Positions 33,125 through 41,293 of a stretch of DNA of 47,684 nt are shown here, piece after piece (the first letter of the stretch is position 1; the number at the start of each line of letters is the position of its first letter). The notes under the pieces are model-generated. The model was not told the origin of the DNA and made no database searches. It saw nothing but the letters and a program-made list of their open reading frames with translations. Origin of the DNA: Acidobacteriota bacterium (GTDB lineage Bacteria > Acidobacteriota > Vicinamibacteria > Vicinamibacterales > JAHECP01); NCBI GenBank assembly GCA_024641665.1, contig JAHECP010000028.1:1-47684 (forward strand), in the 5' to 3' direction. Position numbers and translations under genes: made by a program.

Positions 33125-34103
33125 CGAACTGTTGCGGCACAGCTCTGCGCTCGCCCAGCGCATTTTCCAGACGAAGGGCGAAACCGCCGTCTGCCAGCAG
33201 GTTGTCGACATGATCGCTTCGCTGCTCGAGGCGCAACAGGGATCGATCACCCTCTACCGGCCGCGGGAACAGGACCTCGTCATCGTGGCGACGCACGGGT
33301 ACCCCGCCGTCCTCATCGAGACGATCCGCATCAGACCCGGTGAGTCGGTCATTGGCGGCGTGTTCGCCGCGGGCGTCCCGCTCGTCGTAGAAGACGTCGC
33401 GACGCACTGGTCGGATCGGCCCCCGCGCCGCCGCTATCGTTCGAGGTCGTTTCTGTGCGCGCCGATCATCGGCGGAAGAGAGGCGCTGGGCGTCGTGTCG
33501 TTGACCGACCGGGTCGGCGGCCAGCCCTTCGACGCGGACGATCTGATCGCCGTGCGGGCCCTGACGACCCCGGTGGCCCTCGCGCTGGCACGCGAGCAGC
33601 TGGCCGCCAGAATCGAGGAACTCTCCCGGGAGATGGTGACCGACACCCTCACCGGCGCCTTCAGTCGTCGTTACTTCATCACGCACGCGGAACAGGATTG
33701 CCAGCGAGCCCGGCGCGCGGGATCGGCGCTCGCCCTGCTGATGCTCGACATCGACAACTTCAAGCAGTTCAACGACTCGATGGGCCATCCCGCCGGCGAT
33801 GACATGCTCCGGCGAGTCGCCAGCACACTGAAGCAGACCGTCCGATCCTCGGACATCTGCGCCCGCCTCGGTGGCGAGGAATTCGCCGCCCTGATGCCTG
33901 AGACTTCCGTCGCGAGCGCCAGGCAGATCGCCGAGCGCATCCGGGAGCGCGTCACGCAGCACCTGCACCCGGTGAGCGTCAGCATTGGCGTGGCCGGACT
34001 GACGCCTGAGTGCTCGTTTCAGGATCTGGTCCAGCGGGCGGATCAGGCGCTGTACCGGGCCAAGGCCGAGGGCAAGAACCGCGTTCGCGTCTGGACGCCG
34101 TAG
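33114..34103 (+). CDS. GAF-GGDEF diguanylate cyclase
   Basis: 329 residues. Residues about 15-165 are a GAF domain (VVDMIASLLEAQQGSITLY, VIGGVFAAGVPLVVEDVA). Residues about 170-328 are a GGDEF domain: DTLTGAFSRRYF, LLMLDIDNFKQFND (metal-binding Asp), and the active site GGEEF (253-257). RSSD lies five residues before it, the RxxD product-inhibition site. ADQALYRAKAEGKNRV closes the domain. All key residues for making c-di-GMP from two GTP are present. ATG 33114 overlaps the upstream gene by 11 bases. The receiver-PilZ protein at 1360-2046 is the only c-di-GMP receptor candidate in the window. Confidence 0.9.
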   Translation: MRSDELLRHSSALAQRIFQTKGETAVCQQVVDMIASLLEAQQGSITLYRPREQDLVIVATHGYPAVLIETIRIRPGESVIGGVFAAGVPLVVEDVATHWSDRPPRRRYRSRSFLCAPIIGGREALGVVSLTDRVGGQPFDADDLIAVRALTTPVALALAREQLAARIEELSREMVTDTLTGAFSRRYFITHAEQDCQRARRAGSALALLMLDIDNFKQFNDSMGHPAGDDMLRRVASTLKQTVRSSDICARLGGEEFAALMPETSVASARQIAERIRERVTQHLHPVSVSIGVAGLTPECSFQDLVQRADQALYRAKAEGKNRVRVWTP

Positions 34104-34148
34104 GTAGCGGTCCCGCGCCTTGTTCATCACACGCCGCACACAAGGGTC

Positions 34149-34565
34149 ATGCCGACACGAGATCGCACGACCAGCCAGGTTTACGAAGCGATCGGCGCGC
34201 TCGAGCGCCTCAAGAATTCCAGGCTCCGGGAAGTCAGGGCCATTGACAACGCCATCCGACACCTTACCACTGCCATGCCCGTCCACTATCCGGAGGCTGC
34301 GCCCGCGAGCCTCGAATACCGGAACGTCAGCATCATCGATGCCGCCAAACACTGGGTCAGTCAGGCCGGTTCGCCCCAATTGACCCGCGAAATCGCGGAG
34401 GCCCTGGTGAGCCGAGGCATCACCACCAGGTCCAGGAACTTCGTGTCGACGGTGTACGCCACCTTGGCCCACGCCGAGGAGTTTCAGCGGACGCACGACG
34501 GGCGCTGGATGCTGCGCGAGCAGAAGGAGCGCGGCCAGGGCAGGCCCCCGGATGCTTCAGACTAG
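34149..34565 (+). CDS. Small HARE-HTH-like winged-helix protein
   Basis: 138 residues. The N-terminal third is helical (VYEAIGALERLKNSRLREVRAIDNAI). The C-terminal part (residues about 60-120), LTREIAEALVSRGITTRSRNFVSTVYATLAH ending in a GRWML strand, has the layout of the HARE-HTH winged-helix fold found in RNA polymerase delta subunits and restriction-related proteins. A DNA-binding or adaptor role is inferred. The stop at 34563-34565 lies 7 bases before the next start. Confidence 0.6.
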   Translation: MPTRDRTTSQVYEAIGALERLKNSRLREVRAIDNAIRHLTTAMPVHYPEAAPASLEYRNVSIIDAAKHWVSQAGSPQLTREIAEALVSRGITTRSRNFVSTVYATLAHAEEFQRTHDGRWMLREQKERGQGRPPDASD

Positions 34566-34572
34566 GATCCCG

Positions 34573-36555
34573 ATGAAGGCCATCTACATCACCACAGACG
34601 AGGCGCGTGCCGACAGCCTGAAGCGGCAGCTCGCTGAGCTGTCGCCGAGCACGGATCTGGACACTCGCGCCCGAGCGGCCGACGCGCGGGCGCTCCTGGC
34701 GTCGGGCGTCGTGGACGCGGTGCTCACTGACACGCAGTTGTCCGACGAAGATGCGTTGGACCTGCTCGCCGACATTCGTCGATACACGCTGCCGCTCGTG
34801 GTCATCGTCACGGCCGCAAGAGGCGTGTCCGCGGGTTCCCACGGGGCCCTTTATGCCCATGCGGACGACTATGTCTGGTTCTCCGCTGCGGGCACGAGCC
34901 CGTCGCTCAGCCGGCGGAGTTTCGCCTCGGACGTGTCGGTGGCAATCCGCCGCGCCGTAGAGCGCCGCCGGGGCGACGACAGCGCGGGCGAGAGGCCTCT
35001 GCGCACGGCCTACATCGGCAGCGACGAACAGGTGCGCGCCGCCCTCGAGAGCGCGCCGGGCGTGCGGATGACCCCCGCCGACGGCTCGGGATCCGACGTG
35101 GTCGTGATCGAGGCATCGCCGTACGACGCGATCCCGCTGGTCCACACGCTGCGGGAATCGGCGCCCACGGTGCCCGTGGTGCTGCTGTGTCGTACGGACA
35201 TCCGTGATCCCGACGACGTCGCGACGATGCTCGGCATCGACCGGGTCCTCGTCAAGTCCGGCGATTGGCTGGCGCAGCTGCTCCCACTGCTACGCGCGGT
35301 GACCCGAACGGGACGACCTGGAGCGCAGGACCTGCATGAACCGGCGATGCCGGCACACGGGCGCCTACCGCATCTCGAGGCCCCGGTCGGACTCGATGCG
35401 GTCGGGCCACCCAGCGCGAACAGCGGCGATCGCGTCTGCTCGGACGTGGGCACGCCCGTGGGCGACCTGCAGCCATCCGTCTTGGAGGACACGCAAGAGT
35501 GTGGCGGCCGATCGCAGGCGCTCACCACGCAACAGCAACAGGAGCTGGCAGCCGAGCGGGCCCGATGCGAGGAGCTGGAGCGGCAGCTAAACGAAGCACG
35601 GGCCAGAGAGGCGCGTCTCGCGTCGACGCTCGAAGCCGGGCGTGCCGAGTCGAGGGCGCCGGAGCACGCGGTGGCCGTCGAGCACGAACAGGAACTCGCG
35701 CGGAGACGCGCCGAGTTCGAGGAGGTTGGGCGGTGGCTCAAGGACGCGCAAGACGAATTGCGCCGGCGGTCCTCGCTGGTGCAACTGATCCGCGCCCAGT
35801 CTCGCATCGCGCGCCGCAACACGCGGCTGGCCGAGCTCGCCGTCGGCGTCGTGACCGAGCTGGACTCGCTCATCAGCCAGATGACGGAGAGTGCCGAACG
35901 CGCTGCCGAGGCGTCGCCGTCCGACACGCAGCTGGATCGCGGCGACGTCGTGACCGAGCTGGACTCGCTCATCCGGGAGATGACGGAGAGTGCCGAACGC
36001 GCAGCCAAGTCGTCGCTCCTCGACGCACAGCTGACTCGCGCGCGACGAACCGCCGCGCGCGCCCGGGACATCGCGCGCCACTTTCTGCTCTTCAGTCGCT
36101 GGCAGGCGCAGCCGCCCGAGCCGACCGACCTCGGCACAGCCCTCCGCGAGTTCGAGCCCACGCTGGGCCAGTTGGTGGGAAGCAGCAACGAACTTCTCGT
36201 CCGGACCGAGCCCACGACCGCGCTAGTCTCACTCGGCTACGAGCAGATCGGCCGGCTGCTCGTGTCGATGGCGATCCTCTGCCGCGACGCGCTGCCCATC
36301 GGCGGACAGGTGGTCTTCGAGACCGAGAATGTCGAGACGGTCCCATTCTGGAATCCATCCCTGTCTCACGCGGAGCCCCTTCCGTTCGTTCGCCTGTCGG
36401 TCACTGTACGGGGGCATACGCCGCAGCCCATACACGTCACACCCGCTCTCGACGTGCTTGTTCAGGAATGCGACGGACACTGCGAAGAAGTTCCGATCGA
36501 TGAGCCTTCGACCGGATTCTGCATCTATCTGCCCCGCGGCGCCAGCGGCGAGTGA
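34573..36555 (+). CDS. Receiver domains, coiled coil and pseudo-histidine-kinase core
   Basis: About 660 residues from ATG 34573. Residues 1-125 are a receiver with phospho-acceptor D53 (VLTDTQLSDED). Residues about 140-240 form a second receiver-like fold in which the acceptor is lost (VVVIEASPYDA). After a linker comes a coiled coil (about 315-410, QQQQELAAERARCEELERQL). The DHp-like region reads LAVGVVTELDSLISQM where active kinases have GxAHxxNN, so the phosphorylated His is Thr. Residues 426-458 are repeated as 459-491 by a 99-bp tandem duplication. The C-terminus ends like a HATPase domain (GFCIYLPR) without N, G1 or G2 boxes. It probably acts as a scaffold or phosphate sink, not a kinase. 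ATG 34552 is the alternative start, overlapping the previous gene. Confidence 0.7.
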   Translation: MKAIYITTDEARADSLKRQLAELSPSTDLDTRARAADARALLASGVVDAVLTDTQLSDEDALDLLADIRRYTLPLVVIVTAARGVSAGSHGALYAHADDYVWFSAAGTSPSLSRRSFASDVSVAIRRAVERRRGDDSAGERPLRTAYIGSDEQVRAALESAPGVRMTPADGSGSDVVVIEASPYDAIPLVHTLRESAPTVPVVLLCRTDIRDPDDVATMLGIDRVLVKSGDWLAQLLPLLRAVTRTGRPGAQDLHEPAMPAHGRLPHLEAPVGLDAVGPPSANSGDRVCSDVGTPVGDLQPSVLEDTQECGGRSQALTTQQQQELAAERARCEELERQLNEARAREARLASTLEAGRAESRAPEHAVAVEHEQELARRRAEFEEVGRWLKDAQDELRRRSSLVQLIRAQSRIARRNTRLAELAVGVVTELDSLISQMTESAERAAEASPSDTQLDRGDVVTELDSLIREMTESAERAAKSSLLDAQLTRARRTAARARDIARHFLLFSRWQAQPPEPTDLGTALREFEPTLGQLVGSSNELLVRTEPTTALVSLGYEQIGRLLVSMAILCRDALPIGGQVVFETENVETVPFWNPSLSHAEPLPFVRLSVTVRGHTPQPIHVTPALDVLVQECDGHCEEVPIDEPSTGFCIYLPRGASGE

Positions 36556-36586
36556 CTCCTTATTGGGCGGCATGTTGAGGTATCCA

Positions 36587-37064
36587 ATGAGACTGGCCAG
36601 GCTGACCTGCCTCTTTGCGATGTGCGTCTCCGTCTCAGCCTCGCTTGCGTACTGTTCCATCACCAGGTACGACACTTACGACCCAGCGACATCGCCTTCA
36701 CGTTCGGCATGGCGAATCTTCTTGGCATCACCTGTTCTGGAGTATTTCTATTCCTTCTCCTCAAAGCCCCCGGGTTCTCGGACAGTGAGAGCTTGGAATT
36801 CTCTCGGCGATTGAAGGCTGGGGCGCCCTATGGATCCTCGGCGCGTACGGATGGACCAAGGCAACGAGACGCGAGAGCGATCCCCTCAAACGTCTTCGTT
36901 GGCTGATCCCGATTGTAGCCGTTGTACCTTTCTTGATCGGCTCGAACGTTGGGAGGGTCTGGTTCCTGTCGTTTCCCGCCATGCTTCCGCTCTCGCTCTT
37001 GGGCCTCAGAGCCCTTTCAGAAGGGGGTTCCCCGGTCTGTGGCTCGGAGACTCCACCATCTTGA
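36587..37064 (+). pseudogene. Frameshifted gene for a small integral membrane protein
   Basis: Three reading frames carry consecutive hydrophobic segments. From ATG 36587, LARLTCLFAMCVSVSASLAY; then, one frame over (about 36685-36820), IAFTFGMANLLGITCSGVFLFLLL and LEFSRRLK; then a third frame (about 36819-37064) with GWGALWILGAYGW and WLIPIVAVVPFLIGSN, VWFLSFPAMLPLSLLG, stop at 37062. Read together they form one coherent membrane protein of about 155 residues with two frame breaks, near 36685 and 36820. It is less GC-rich than its neighbours. The family is unknown. Two sequencing errors would be the alternative to a pseudogene. Confidence 0.55.
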
Positions 37065-37164
37065 TTGTCAGTGACCGTGACACCTCGCTGGGCTGACAGA
37101 TCTTCCGCGTCGCGGAACAGCTAGCTGCGGTTCACGCGGTGCAGTAGTTGAGAGGAGCGCACTC

Positions 37165-38832
37165 ATGTCGTTCTGTGGATCTCGTCGTGCATTCGCCGTC
37201 GGCACGGCGGCGATCGCTCTCGGCCTGACGCTCGCATCGGTGGCGGCTGCGCAGGGCGGCACCGGTGCTCTGCACAACGCCCGTCGGTTCGGTGGCTCGA
37301 CGGCCTTCTACCGGTTACCCGTGGAGACGGTCGACGCTCTGCAGCGCATGATGGCCCAGCCCGGGATCGTGGCGGATATTCGCCACGTGCTCGATCAGGC
37401 CGGCCTGTCCAGCGCCGCCGACGCGGTGGTCGCCACGCTGACCGAAGCGCGTACGGTGATGAGGGGAACGACGTGCGCCGGGGCCACGCCGGCTGACGGC
37501 ACGCTGGTGGAATGCGACTTCGAGCCCGGCGGAACGCTGCTGTGGATGGCCTACCGTCCGACGGGTCAGGGGGGCCGCCCCGGACTGATCGAGGGGGGAA
37601 TCCGCTGGGCCGGCGAGCGGTCGTTCCGGGCGTTCCTGTTCCGCGTGACCGAGGGCGATCGGATCTACACTTTCGTCCTCCCGACGGTCTGCTCGAACCT
37701 GTCGCTGGTCAGCGTACACGAGGTGCCCGAGCTGCCCGCGCAGATTTCAGTGGAGAGGACGTGCGCGCCGGACGGAACGCTGCGGGCCGTCGTGACGGCC
37801 GCCGGCGACCTCTCCCGCGTCGCGCGCGTGCGCGTCGCCATCGACGGGCGACCCGCCGGCGAGCTCACCCCGTCGTCCTGGTCGATGACCACGTACACTC
37901 CCGGCACGTACAGCTTCGACGCCAGCGACGCAGCCGGGCACTCGTACCCCGTGACGCGCGCGTCTATCGTCGTCGAGGCCTGCCCGCCGCCCCCGCCCCC
38001 GCCCCCGATCACCGTCGTCACGCCCACGTGCGACGTGTCCCTGTCGGCCGGGCGGGTGAAGGGCGGCTACCAAATCACGGTCGATGCGACGCGAAGCACG
38101 ACCGGCACGAGCGAGGTCGCACCCGTCGTGTCCGTGGAACTGCGCGACCCCTCCGGCGCCGTCGTCGGACAGACGCTGACGCTCGACAGCCGCCGGAGCG
38201 GCACGGTGATGGTGCGCCAGCCCGGCACCTACCGCGCCACGGCGACGGTGAGCACGCCTCGCGTCGTCCAGTCGGGCAACAACCGATACGAAGGCACGGA
38301 CACGTGCGAGGCCAGCGTGACAATTGCGCCGCCACCCCTTGCTCCGCTGTTCTTCATCGAAGCCCTGGGCGGCAAGGAACGGCGCGTGCGCCCGATCGGC
38401 GACCCGGCGGTCGATGTCGCCCACTGCTCGCCGCTCGTTGGCCTCAAGGTCGGCGTGGCCAAGCCGTTCGACAACGGCTGGGAGCTGGCAGGCGCCGTGG
38501 GCGTCGCCATCAGCGTCGACACGGGCAACGACGACGTCGAGGACGTGCTCATCGTCGACCTCGAGCAGTCCGCGATCTTCATCGACGCCGAAGTGAACAA
38601 GTACCTGGGCCGCTCGTTCATAGGGACCGGCCTGTCGTTGTGGGACGTCACGTACAGCGAGAGGTTCACGCCGGCGTGGCTGCTCCACTTCGGTGTGCCG
38701 GTGACGACGGACGGCGCCAGGTTCCCCGTGTTCGTCGTGGCCGAGAGCCGGCTGTTCTTGGACCACGCCGACGACGTCACCAACAACTATCTAATCTGGG
38801 GCGGCCTGCGGTTCCAGTTCGGGAAGCGGTAG
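37165..38832 (+). CDS. Secreted protein with Ig-like middle part and outer-membrane beta-barrel-like C-terminus
   Basis: 555 residues. A signal peptide (SRRAFAVGTAAIALGLTLASVAAAQ) is cut near residue 30. Residues about 35-190 form an alpha/beta domain I do not recognise. Residues about 195-275 and 290-385 look like Ig-like beta sandwiches (PGTYSFDASDAAGHSYPV, PGTYRATATV), joined by a proline run (PPPPPPPP). The last 165 residues have alternating strands and end WGGLRFQFGKR, an aromatic beta-signal-like C-terminus suggesting an outer-membrane barrel of about eight strands. Function is unknown. It is followed by a remnant of the pseudokinase gene. Confidence 0.65.
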   Translation: MSFCGSRRAFAVGTAAIALGLTLASVAAAQGGTGALHNARRFGGSTAFYRLPVETVDALQRMMAQPGIVADIRHVLDQAGLSSAADAVVATLTEARTVMRGTTCAGATPADGTLVECDFEPGGTLLWMAYRPTGQGGRPGLIEGGIRWAGERSFRAFLFRVTEGDRIYTFVLPTVCSNLSLVSVHEVPELPAQISVERTCAPDGTLRAVVTAAGDLSRVARVRVAIDGRPAGELTPSSWSMTTYTPGTYSFDASDAAGHSYPVTRASIVVEACPPPPPPPPITVVTPTCDVSLSAGRVKGGYQITVDATRSTTGTSEVAPVVSVELRDPSGAVVGQTLTLDSRRSGTVMVRQPGTYRATATVSTPRVVQSGNNRYEGTDTCEASVTIAPPPLAPLFFIEALGGKERRVRPIGDPAVDVAHCSPLVGLKVGVAKPFDNGWELAGAVGVAISVDTGNDDVEDVLIVDLEQSAIFIDAEVNKYLGRSFIGTGLSLWDVTYSERFTPAWLLHFGVPVTTDGARFPVFVVAESRLFLDHADDVTNNYLIWGGLRFQFGKR

Positions 38833-38917
38833 GCCCCGTGCCGCCCTGCACACCGTCACGATCAGGAAGGGGGCGCGGCAGCTGACGTTCGGGCGGGCTC
38901 CTGGTGGCACGCGTGCG

Positions 38918-39055
38918 CCGCCGCAGCCCTTGCACGTCGAACCCGCTCTCGACTCGCTCGTTCAGGAGTACGAGGGACACTGCGACGAAGTCTCGACCGA
39001 GGAACCCTCGAAAGGACTCTGCATCTATCTGCCCCGAAGCACCGGCGGCCGGTAG
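38918..39055 (+). pseudogene. Truncated paralogue of the pseudo-histidine-kinase C-terminus
   Basis: Codons up to the TAG at 39053 read PPQPLHVEPALDSLVQEYEG, then HCDEV and GLCIYLPR. These match the last 46 residues of the protein at 34573-36555 (TPQPIHVTPALDVLVQEC, HCEEV, GFCIYLPR) at roughly two thirds of positions. Upstream of 38918 the resemblance stops and no start codon or kinase sequence is seen. It is therefore a 3' fragment left by duplication and deletion. The open frame on the opposite strand (38777-39112) is its shadow. Confidence 0.7.
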
Positions 39056-39176
39056 GTGACCTTGCCTCCGAAAGCCCCAAGCCTCAAGAGCGCTGTCTTC
39101 CCGCTCGCTCATGCGTTGAGGAACGGCTCACGTCTGGCCCGATTCGGCGATCCGCGCGCCGGTCGGGCCCGACGTG

Positions 39177-39190
39177 CGTACGGCCGTACG
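39177..39190. promoter_or_regulatory. 14-bp perfect palindrome in the gap before the methyltransferase
   Basis: CGTACGGCCGTACG is a perfect palindrome, flanked by a further GTGCG/GTGCG echo, about 160 bp upstream of the methyltransferase start. It could be an operator. The remainder of the gap 39056-39350 shows no gene. Confidence 0.3.
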
Positions 39191-39350
39191 TGCGCTGAAT
39201 ATTGTGACGGGTTCGGTGGTGCCGCAGGAGGCCTCGGCGCCACGGGGTGTGGCGGTTGCGCCGAGCAAGCGCCACCAGATCCGGTCCGAAGCAGTACGGC
39301 TCTCGTCGAGGTGCGGCGGTCGTTTGGACGATCATCCGAAAGGAGGAGCC

Positions 39351-40226
39351 ATGCGCCGTTCCGCGAAGCGGCGTGCCGTCGTCCCCTGGCCGACAGCCGT
39401 CGTCCTAGCAGTCGGGTTCACCCTGTCCGGCACCACGCGCGACGGGTGGGCAAGGCAGGCGCAACAGCCGCGCGAGCAGTGGCAGCGCGCGGCTGAAGTG
39501 GTGGCAGCGGTCGGCGCGATCCCCGGCGCCCGCATCGCCGACGTGGGGTGTGGCGACGGTTTCTACACCGTTCGGCTCGCCCGGGCTGTCGGTCCGCAGG
39601 GTCACGTCTATGCCGTGGACGTGAATCCCGAGGCACTCGGCCGGCTGCGTGTGCGTCTCGAGCGTGAGAGCCTGACGAACGTCGAGGTGATCCGCGGCGC
39701 GCAGGACGATCCCCGCCTGCCGGGCGACACTCTGGACGGCGTGCTCATCGTGAACGCGTATCACGAAATGAGCGAACACCAGGCTATGCTTCGCCACATC
39801 CACGAAGCGCTCAAGCCCACCGGGCGGCTCGTGCTCGTCGAGCCGATCTCATCTCGGGAGCGTGACGAATCGCGCGCGGGTCAGGCCCGTCGTCACGTGA
39901 TCGCGCCTTCGCTCGTCGAAGAGGATCTGCGCCGCTCGGGATTCGACGTGGCGCGGCTAGAGGACCCGTTCGCGACTCCCCCACGGGACGACAGCACGTA
40001 TTGGCTGATCCTCGCTCGACCCCGGACCGCCCGCGACCCCGGCCAGGTGCAGAATGCCCTTCAATCGACATTCGACATTCGCCATTCCGCATTCGACATT
40101 CGACTGGTGCCGGGGGTGGGGGTCGAACCCACACGCCCTTGCGGGCAAGGGATTTTAAGTCCTATTTGGCCCCTGCCGAGATCTCCCCTGAAACTGGGGG
40201 GATCTGCCGGCAGGAGAGGAACTTAG
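39351..40226 (+). CDS. Exported class I SAM-dependent methyltransferase with read-through C-terminus
   Basis: 291 residues as written. ATG 39351 has an ideal AAAGGAGGAGCC before it. The N-terminus has an Arg-rich start and a hydrophobic stretch (VPWPTAVVLAVGFTLSG), so it may be exported. The methyltransferase fold follows: motif I IADVGCGDGFYTV (about 62-75), VYAVDVNPEAL, DGVLIVNAYHEM, ALKPTGRLVLVEP. It ends naturally around residue 230 (STYWLILARPR). The last 60 residues are translated from an ATTCG repeat and from the antisense of the tRNA-Leu remnant (VPGVGVEPTRPCG), so the original stop is probably lost or never existed upstream of the repeat. Substrate unknown. Confidence 0.8.
   Translation: MRRSAKRRAVVPWPTAVVLAVGFTLSGTTRDGWARQAQQPREQWQRAAEVVAAVGAIPGARIADVGCGDGFYTVRLARAVGPQGHVYAVDVNPEALGRLRVRLERESLTNVEVIRGAQDDPRLPGDTLDGVLIVNAYHEMSEHQAMLRHIHEALKPTGRLVLVEPISSRERDESRAGQARRHVIAPSLVEEDLRRSGFDVARLEDPFATPPRDDSTYWLILARPRTARDPGQVQNALQSTFDIRHSAFDIRLVPGVGVEPTRPCGQGILSPIWPLPRSPLKLGGSAGRRGT
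40061..40104. repeat. ATTCGACATTCGCC-type repeat next to the tRNA remnant
   Basis: About six imperfect CATTCG(A/C) units, of the same kind as 3894-3994, end directly at the CCA end of the tRNA-Leu 3' fragment. The block is translated inside the methyltransferase frame. Confidence 0.75.
40105..40162 (-). pseudogene. 3' half of a tRNA-Leu (attachment-site remnant)
   Basis: Contains CCA, the 3' acceptor strand, T arm, variable arm and the anticodon loop (CTTAAAA), and then departs from the tRNA at 40163. It matches the tRNA at 42527 with five differences. Its T arm is identical to that of the tRNA-Leu at 12549. It is a typical product of integrase-mediated insertion in a tRNA 3' end. Confidence 0.75.
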
Positions 40227-40260
40227 CGCCCCTGCCAGCGTGAGCCAGAATGAGCACGAA

Positions 40261-40539
40261 TCAGCGGGACTTGGTGACATCCTTGGTGACAGGCTCCGTG
40301 ACCCCCGCCGCGAGGTCCAGCCGGGCTGCCGCGTCCTTCAGGTCGTCGCCCGAGACGATGTTGTAGCGGTCGACCACGGAGCGCGTCAGGTGCCCGCTGA
40401 GCCGCATGGCGACGGCGTCCGGCACACCCGCCCGCACGAAGTTCCTGACGGCCGTCCGTCGCAGATCGTGCGGGACACGACCTGGAACCGCGGCCGCTGT
40501 CGTCGCCGTCTTCCACGCCTTCCTGAGGCTCCGGAACAT
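40261..40539 (-). pseudogene. Tyrosine recombinase (integrase), C-terminal fragment
   Basis: 92 residues with the end of the catalytic domain: VPHDLRRTAVRNFVRAGVP (HxxR box), MRLSGHLTRSVVDRYNIV (second His and nucleophile Tyr), then a helical tail. The N-terminal DNA-binding domains and the first catalytic Arg, about 250-300 residues, are absent. The fragment begins 5 bases after the PIN stop, so a deletion or recombination joined the two. It cannot be active alone, but marks the islet as integrase-derived. Confidence 0.8.
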
Positions 40540-40543
40540 TCTT

Positions 40544-40987
40544 CTACAGGTGAAACGGAGGAACGCGAATATAACCGGCCGCGAGATAGTGCCGATCGAA
40601 CGAGAAACACGCAGCGATTCCCAGTCTGAGCATCACTGCCATGTTCGCCGCGTCCGTTAACGTAAGATTGAGCGCTGCGTACCGGTCAATCAGAGCCCGA
40701 GCTTGAACCTCGTCAGCCGCGACAGTCCGAATGAGATTGATGGGCCCGTTCAAGACCTCATCTACGCACTGCTTTGCTCGGTCGGATCCGAGATCAAACA
40801 GGAATCTGCGGTGGGATTCGTAGACGGTCGGAATCGATACGAAAAGGGGCAGGCGATATCTCGCAATGCTACTCAGGCATTCCACGGCCTCGTTGTGGTG
40901 CCCGTCCGCGCTGTTTGCAATTGCGAGAAACGCACCAGTATCGATCAGGACCGCTCTCGAGTAGAGGCTCTTTCCAACCGGGAGCAC
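40544..40987 (-). CDS. PIN-domain ribonuclease (VapC-like)
   Basis: 147 residues from GTG 40987. The PIN acidic set is complete: Asp in VLIDTGAFLAIAN (about 17), Glu in TVYES, Asp in LTLTDAANMAVM and Asp in CFSFDRHYLAAGY. Metal-dependent cleavage of RNA (often tRNA in VapC) is the family activity. It has no neighbouring VapB of a recognised DNA-binding type; the gene ahead (41012-41293) is the only antitoxin candidate and ends 24 bases upstream. It is the third gene of the islet and precedes the integrase fragment. Confidence 0.85.
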   Translation of the reverse strand: MLPVGKSLYSRAVLIDTGAFLAIANSADGHHNEAVECLSSIARYRLPLFVSIPTVYESHRRFLFDLGSDRAKQCVDEVLNGPINLIRTVAADEVQARALIDRYAALNLTLTDAANMAVMLRLGIAACFSFDRHYLAAGYIRVPPFHL

Positions 40988-41011
40988 GGCTCTCCCACCG
41001 ACGGCAGCGGC

Positions 41012-41293
41012 CTACTTGTCCGCGTCCACCAACCGGAACAGGCCGGCATCCTCAGTGAACGGGACAGCACCGGGCGGTGCAGATTGCTCCAAGCGATACA
41101 CGTCGCCGTGAACGACTAGCAACGTCGTTGGGGGCATCGTCTGGCGACCAGGTTCAGCAGCCTGAGGTGCAGGCCCGTAGAAGATTCCCCGCTCGACCTC
41201 GGCGGTCGAGAACGACAGCTGCATTGAACGAAACAGCCCAGGGAGCGCATTGGTCGTCGGGAGACTAGGGGCCGATGCGCTAGATGCCTTCAT
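41012..41293 (-). CDS. Small protein of unknown function between SDH-like and PIN genes
   Basis: 93 residues from ATG 41293, which overlaps the stop of the SDH-like gene by 14 bases, implying coupled translation. The N-terminal 20 residues are Ser/Ala/Pro-rich and probably disordered. The middle has LFRSMQLSFSTAEVERGIFYG, and the C-terminal part (TTLLVVHGDVYRLE, AGLFRLVDADK) looks like two or three beta strands. I do not recognise a family. It could be an antitoxin or an adaptor for either partner. No ribbon-helix-helix, AbrB or HTH pattern is evident. Confidence 0.6.
   Translation of the reverse strand: MKASSASAPSLPTTNALPGLFRSMQLSFSTAEVERGIFYGPAPQAAEPGRQTMPPTTLLVVHGDVYRLEQSAPPGAVPFTEDAGLFRLVDADK

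Noticed and set aside
39084-39335. Minus-strand 83-codon open frame before the methyltransferase
   Set aside because: His/Arg-rich, no ribosome-binding site, overlaps a palindrome and the promoter region of the methyltransferase.
40544-41293. Calling the small protein and the PIN protein a standard VapBC pair
   Set aside because: The small protein shows none of the usual VapB DNA-binding folds and is translationally tied to the SDH-like gene instead; the pair is kept as a hypothesis only.
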